From Pseudomonadota bacterium (GTDB lineage Bacteria > Pseudomonadota > Gammaproteobacteria > Pseudomonadales > UBA5518): DNA of 8,762 nt. Made by a program: the position numbers and the translations under genes. Below the pieces are notes generated by a model. The model ran no database searches and was not told the origin of the DNA. It worked only from the letters and a program-made list of their open reading frames with translations. The stretch is taken from contig JAKJFB010000101.1 of the NCBI GenBank assembly GCA_022705125.1, positions 1 to 8,762 of the forward strand, written 5' to 3'. Below are positions 5,588 to 8,762 of the stretch, piece by piece (position 1 is the stretch's first letter; every line of letters begins with the position of its first letter).

Positions 5588-6260
5588 GGTAGCGCAGCAC
5601 GGCGGTGCCCAGTTCGCCGGCGAGGGCATCCTGCTGCACCAGTGCGGGGTCGCGCGAGAGCGCGGAGTGGATCGTGCCCTCGATCAGGTGCACCACCAGC
5701 CGCGCGGCGAGCGCGATGTCGGTGACCACGAGCTCATGGCGGTACTTGCCGAGCACCTTCTGCAGCCATTCGGCCGTGTGCATGCGCTCGGGCAGATTGC
5801 TGACCACGTGGTGCTCGTAGTCGTAGTGCCAGTGGATGTCGCGGTAATAGCTCTTCAGCAGCGCGAGTATCCTGCGGTGGCGGGCAATCTCGACCTCGAC
5901 GATCTGCTCGATCACGGCCTCTAGCGACTGGCGTGCCAGTTCTATCGAGCGCTCGCTGATCGTGCTCATCTCGGCCAGGCTGCCGTGCAGCAGCTCGCTG
6001 CACAGGCTGTCGATGATGGCTTCCTTGTTCGGGAAGTACCTGTACAGCGTGCCGACGCTGATCCCGGCCACCGCCGCGATGCGGTTGGTGTTGAAGGCGT
6101 CCTCGCCCTCGCTGTCCAGGATCCTCAGCGCCGCCTCGTGAATCGCCGCGAGGGTCATGCGCGAGCGTTGCTGACGCGGGGGACGCCGACGCAGTGGCGA
6201 CTGCGTGCGACCTGTGCGCGCGCTGCGCCGGACGATGGGGGGACGGGTATCGCTGGACAT
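5544..6260 (-). CDS. TetR/AcrR-family transcriptional regulator
   Basis: 238 residues. The N-terminal DNA-binding domain is clear: helix 1 at about 36-49 (TLAAIHEAALRILD), then a helix-turn-helix from FNTNRIAAVAGISVGTLYRYFPNKEAI (56-82) with the signature G-x-L-Y-R-Y-F-x-N-K-E. The remaining helical domain is the ligand-binding and dimer part; its ligand is unknown but likely a pathway intermediate such as an acyl-CoA. Before the HTH is an unusually basic tail with 11 arginines in the first 34 residues, which may contact the minor groove. It is divergent from the acyl-CoA ligase gene and 50 nt upstream of the oxygenase gene, the classic position for a local repressor of both units. The ATG at 6260 has no ribosome site but a TATACT lies just upstream, so translation may be nearly leaderless; an internal start at M35 is a weaker alternative. 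Confidence 0.9.
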   Translation of the reverse strand: MSSDTRPPIVRRSARTGRTQSPLRRRPPRQQRSRMTLAAIHEAALRILDSEGEDAFNTNRIAAVAGISVGTLYRYFPNKEAIIDSLCSELLHGSLAEMSTISERSIELARQSLEAVIEQIVEVEIARHRRILALLKSYYRDIHWHYDYEHHVVSNLPERMHTAEWLQKVLGKYRHELVVTDIALAARLVVHLIEGTIHSALSRDPALVQQDALAGELGTAVLRYLKPAQPDPGLTPDH

Positions 6261-6501
6261 GGCGGCGGGGAGTATAGGGCAAAAAGCGAGCAAGCCCGGC
6301 TGCGCGCCAACGCGGAATCCTCGGTGCTCTTGCAAGCGATTGAATATCCAGTGTTTCTTTGCGTGGTTCATTGCCGGGCGCAATTTCCGCCACTGGGTGG
6401 GACTGGGTCGCTGAGGCGCGTGCCCGATGCGATGATGGCGCCCTGAAGCGCGGCGCATTGTGTGCTGCAACGACCCGACCTGACGAAAACGGAGAACACC
6501 G
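6261..6501. promoter_or_regulatory. Divergent control region between tetR and the acyl-CoA ligase gene
   Basis: No credible gene lies here. An AT-richer stretch (about 6338-6373) probably holds the rightward promoter, but I find no convincing -35/-10 pair. Two dyads are candidate TetR operators: ATTGC-CGGGC-GCAAT (6370-6384, 5-bp arms, 5-bp centre) and the palindrome CTTGCAAG (6329-6336). ACTGGGT is repeated in tandem at about 6392-6408. Before the ligase start, GGAG (6491-6494) is a good ribosome site. Confidence 0.5.
6271..6276 (-). promoter_or_regulatory. Candidate -10 element of tetR
   Basis: The minus strand reads TATACT 10 nt before the ATG of tetR. A transcript starting about seven bases downstream would have only a few untranslated bases. 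No matching -35 hexamer is seen at 16-18 nt. Confidence 0.35.
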
Positions 6502-8298
6502 GTGTACATTCCGCGAGAGCAGACCCAGGCCATCATCGACGCCCACCGCGCTGCCGCTGGCGCCATGATGATGCGCACGGATTTCCTGGTGCCGGACTGC
6601 TTCGAGCAGCAGGCCGGTCGCCTCGCCGCGCGCACGGCGCTGGCCTACGAGGGGGAACGCATCACGTGGACCGAGCTCGAACAGCGCTCGGCACATTACG
6701 GGCGCGTGGCGCTGGCGAGCGGACTGCTACCGGGCGACGTCGGCGCGGTGATGATCGAGAACCGCCCCGAGTTCTTCTATGCCTGGCTCGGTCTTGCGCG
6801 CATCGGCGTGATCGCGGGGCTGATCAACACCAGCGCGCAGGGCGTGGCGCTCGCCCACGCCGTGCGCGCCACGCAGGCGAAAGTGCTGTTCATCGGCGAC
6901 GAATGCATGGAGCAGCTCTGTGCCACCGAGGGCCTGCCGCGGGAAGCCCTCACGATCGTGCGCGTCAACGATGCGGCGACGCCGCAGGCGCGGCGCCATC
7001 CGCGCGCCGTCGACCTGGAGGCGGTCGATATCGCCGGCATCGATGTGGAGGATTTCAGGGCGCTGCGCGCTGGCATGGATAACCGCAGGCCGTGCTTCTA
7101 CATCTTCACCTCGGGTACCACGGGCCTGCCGAAGGCGGCGCTGATCAGCCACGGCCGCTTTCTCTCGGTTGGCACCGGCTGGATGAGCGTCATGCCGCTC
7201 GACGAGAACGACGTGTTCTATTGCGCGCTGCCGTTGTTCCACGGCGCGGCGCTGATGTCGCTCTACAGCACCGCGCTGCAGTCCGGTGGCAGCGTGCTGA
7301 TCCGGCGCCGCTTCAGCGTTTCGCGATTCTGGGCGGATGTGCAGGCCTGGCGCGTTACGGTGTTCCAGTACGTCGGTGAGGTGGTGCGCTACCTGACCAA
7401 CGTGCCGTCCGTGCCGGAGGAGAAGGACCACAGCCTGCGCATGATCATGGGCTCGGGCATCGGCATCGACGTGTGGCAGCGCTTCAAGCAGCGCTTCGGC
7501 GAGCGTGTGCTCGTCTACGAAGGCTGGGGCGCGACCGAATCGAATGCCAACATGACGAACTTCGACCAGAAGCCCGGCAGCTGCGGGCGCATCCCGTTCC
7601 CGGAGCGCAGCCACATCCGCATGCTGCGCTATGACCAGGGCAGCGACGAGCTGATGCGCGACGCCGGGGGTCGCTACATCCTGTGCAAGCCCGGCGAGGT
7701 CGGCGAGCTCTACGGGCAGATCCGGCGTGGCAACGGCGAGATCGTCGCACCCTTCGAGGGCTATACCACCGCGACCGATACCGCCGCGAAGATTCTCCAG
7801 GACGTGTTCGAGCCGGGCGACGCCTGGTGGCGCTCGGGCGACCTGTTCCGCTTCGACGAGGACGGCTACTTCTACTTCGTGGACCGCATCGGCGACACGT
7901 TCCGCTGGAAGGGCGAGAACGTGTCCACCACCGAGGTCGCTCAGCAGCTCTCGATCTACGCCGACGCGGAAAGCACCAACATCTACGGCGTGAAGGTGCC
8001 GGGCCACGAGGGGCGCGCGTGCATGGCGGCGCTCGCGCTGAAGCCGGGGCACGCCTTCGACCCGCAAGCTTTCTACCACTGCGTCACGCGGACGCTCCCG
8101 GTCTATGCGCAACCGATGTTCGTTCGCGTGCTGTCACAGGCCGACGTGACGGCGAACTTCAAGCTGCGCAAGGTGCGGCTGCGCGAGGAGGGCTTCGATA
8201 CGGGACTGATCAGCGATCCGCTCTACGGCCTCGACCGCGAGCGCGAAACGTATGCGCCGCTCGACGCCGCGCTGCTGGCGCGTCTCTGCGCCGCCTGA
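6502..8298 (+). CDS. Acyl-CoA synthetase of the fatty-acid-transport-protein / very-long-chain (FATP, SLC27-like) group
   Basis: 598 residues, an ANL-superfamily adenylate-forming enzyme that activates a carboxylic acid with ATP and CoA. Motifs in order: FTSGTTGLPK (202-211, ATP loop), ALPLFHGAA (242-250), YEGWGATESN (339-348), SGDLFRFDEDGYFYFVDR with D447 and R462 (445-462), WKGENVSTTEV (469-479), and a final ANFKLRKVRLREEGFD (551-566) with K554/K557 in the place of the catalytic lysine. The last part, followed by DPLYGLD...YAPL, resembles FATP/FadD6-type ligases that act on long-chain or bulky (bile-acid-like) acids. The start is GTG at 6502 with GGAG seven bases upstream. It begins a rightward unit with the DUF1214-like gene 17 nt after its stop and is divergent from tetR, so it is likely repressed by that regulator. 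The exact acid is unknown. Confidence 0.92.
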   Translation: MYIPREQTQAIIDAHRAAAGAMMMRTDFLVPDCFEQQAGRLAARTALAYEGERITWTELEQRSAHYGRVALASGLLPGDVGAVMIENRPEFFYAWLGLARIGVIAGLINTSAQGVALAHAVRATQAKVLFIGDECMEQLCATEGLPREALTIVRVNDAATPQARRHPRAVDLEAVDIAGIDVEDFRALRAGMDNRRPCFYIFTSGTTGLPKAALISHGRFLSVGTGWMSVMPLDENDVFYCALPLFHGAALMSLYSTALQSGGSVLIRRRFSVSRFWADVQAWRVTVFQYVGEVVRYLTNVPSVPEEKDHSLRMIMGSGIGIDVWQRFKQRFGERVLVYEGWGATESNANMTNFDQKPGSCGRIPFPERSHIRMLRYDQGSDELMRDAGGRYILCKPGEVGELYGQIRRGNGEIVAPFEGYTTATDTAAKILQDVFEPGDAWWRSGDLFRFDEDGYFYFVDRIGDTFRWKGENVSTTEVAQQLSIYADAESTNIYGVKVPGHEGRACMAALALKPGHAFDPQAFYHCVTRTLPVYAQPMFVRVLSQADVTANFKLRKVRLREEGFDTGLISDPLYGLDRERETYAPLDAALLARLCAA

Positions 8299-8302
8299 TG
8301 CC

Positions 8303-8308
8303 AGGAGG
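8303..8308 (+). promoter_or_regulatory. Ribosome binding site deciding the start of the DUF1214-like gene
   Basis: AGGAGG stands seven bases before the ATG at 8316. An in-frame ATG at 8298 overlaps the ligase stop (TGATG) and would add six residues, but this site favours 8316. Confidence 0.75.
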
Positions 8309-8315
8309 CTCGCGG

Positions 8316-8762
8316 ATGCAGCAGCAACAGGATCTGGAGCAGGGCGCGGCGCGCGAGGCACTGGCCGAGGCGCTGCTGAGCGGCAAGGCGTGGGAGGACT
8401 TCTGTGACCGGCTGAAGGCGGCCGGACGTTTCGTACAGGCCGTCGATTCGATCGATCGCGAGCGCGACATCGCCGAGGGCTACCGCTACCTCACGCGGCT
8501 GGCGCGCATGGGTCTCGGGATGATTCTCGAGAACGGCACGCCGGCCGCGCCGTCGCTGCTGTACCAGGATCCCACGCTGAAGTCCGGCGGCGACAACCCG
8601 GACAACATGTACTACTGGGGCCGGATCCGCGGGCGCCACAGCTACCGGCTCGATATCGGGCTGAAGCCGAACGTCGATCTCAGCGTGATCGTCTACGCCG
8701 GCGGACTGAACAAGGACGGCGGCCGGCGCACCGTCGGCGAGCTCGCGCTCGCCGACCTCAGG
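8316..8762 (+). CDS. DUF1214-like protein of unknown function (N-terminal part, cut by window end)
   Basis: 149 codons are open to the last base of the window, so the 3' part is missing. The visible protein has a Gln/Glu/Ala-rich start (MQQQQDLEQGAAREA), a helical segment WEDFCDRLKAAGRFV (26-40), then ERDIAEGYRYLTRLARMGLGMILE (49-72) and KSGGDNPDNMYYWGRIRGRHSYRLDIG (89-115). The AEGYRYLTRL and GGDNPDN-Y pattern is what I associate with proteins carrying a C-terminal DUF1214 domain, common in lipid- and steroid-degrading bacteria; their biochemistry is not established to my knowledge. No signal peptide or membrane segment is seen. The gene follows the acyl-CoA ligase by 17 nt and has a strong ribosome site, so the two are almost certainly co-transcribed. 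The domain assignment is by memory of the pattern and is less certain than the coding call. Confidence 0.78.
   Translation, partial: MQQQQDLEQGAAREALAEALLSGKAWEDFCDRLKAAGRFVQAVDSIDRERDIAEGYRYLTRLARMGLGMILENGTPAAPSLLYQDPTLKSGGDNPDNMYYWGRIRGRHSYRLDIGLKPNVDLSVIVYAGGLNKDGGRRTVGELALADLR

Noticed and set aside
6727..8112. A 461-codon minus-strand frame inside the acyl-CoA ligase gene
   Set aside because: It is antisense to a complete ligase with all family motifs and has no motif of its own.

Overview
The window is dense, GC-rich DNA with short intergenic gaps, and every gene resembles a catabolic or uptake family. This fits a chromosomal accessory region of a high-GC proteobacterium. A gammaproteobacterium that degrades hydrophobic organic acids is my best guess, but nothing in the window (no rRNA or marker gene) fixes the taxon. 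I see no tRNA, rRNA, CRISPR array, insertion sequence or phage gene.

Layout. A 5'-truncated dctP-type TRAP substrate-binding protein gene reads rightward (2-382). It meets the leftward TRAP permease genes dctM (451-2004) and dctQ (2029-2592) head-on, and a long perfect hairpin (385-437) lies between them. Upstream of dctQ on the same minus strand are two short-chain dehydrogenases (2706-3500 and 3506-4300, 5 nt apart), a putative Fe(II)/2-oxoglutarate oxygenase (4435-5493) and a TetR-family regulator (5544-6260). In transcription order the minus strand is therefore tetR, oxygenase, SDR, SDR, dctQ, dctM, a plausible single unit with a likely extra promoter between tetR and the oxygenase gene. 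A 241-nt divergent control region (6261-6501) separates tetR from a rightward pair: a fatty-acid-transport-protein-like acyl-CoA synthetase (6502-8298) and the start of a DUF1214-like protein (8316 to the window edge).

How the genes could work together (inference). The TRAP proteins resemble the mannitol/chloroaromatic (FcbT-like) group, which imports organic acids. The ligase would activate a bulky carboxylic acid as its CoA thioester. The oxygenase would hydroxylate it, and the two dehydrogenases would oxidise or reduce the alcohol or ketone. The SDRs carry different cofactor signatures, one suggesting NADP(H) and the other NAD(H). TetR sits where it could control both divergent units. The substrate cannot be read from the sequence; steroid, terpenoid, aromatic or long-chain acids are all possible.

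The most unusual items are: the dctP gene convergent to its permease genes; the duplicated acidic DDF-DLL-PP tail on DctM; a 13-bp direct repeat 63 bp apart that brackets the AT-rich tetR/oxygenase promoter region; an 11-bp-arm palindrome inside an SDR gene; and a short in-frame echo of the oxygenase C-terminus just after an SDR stop codon.
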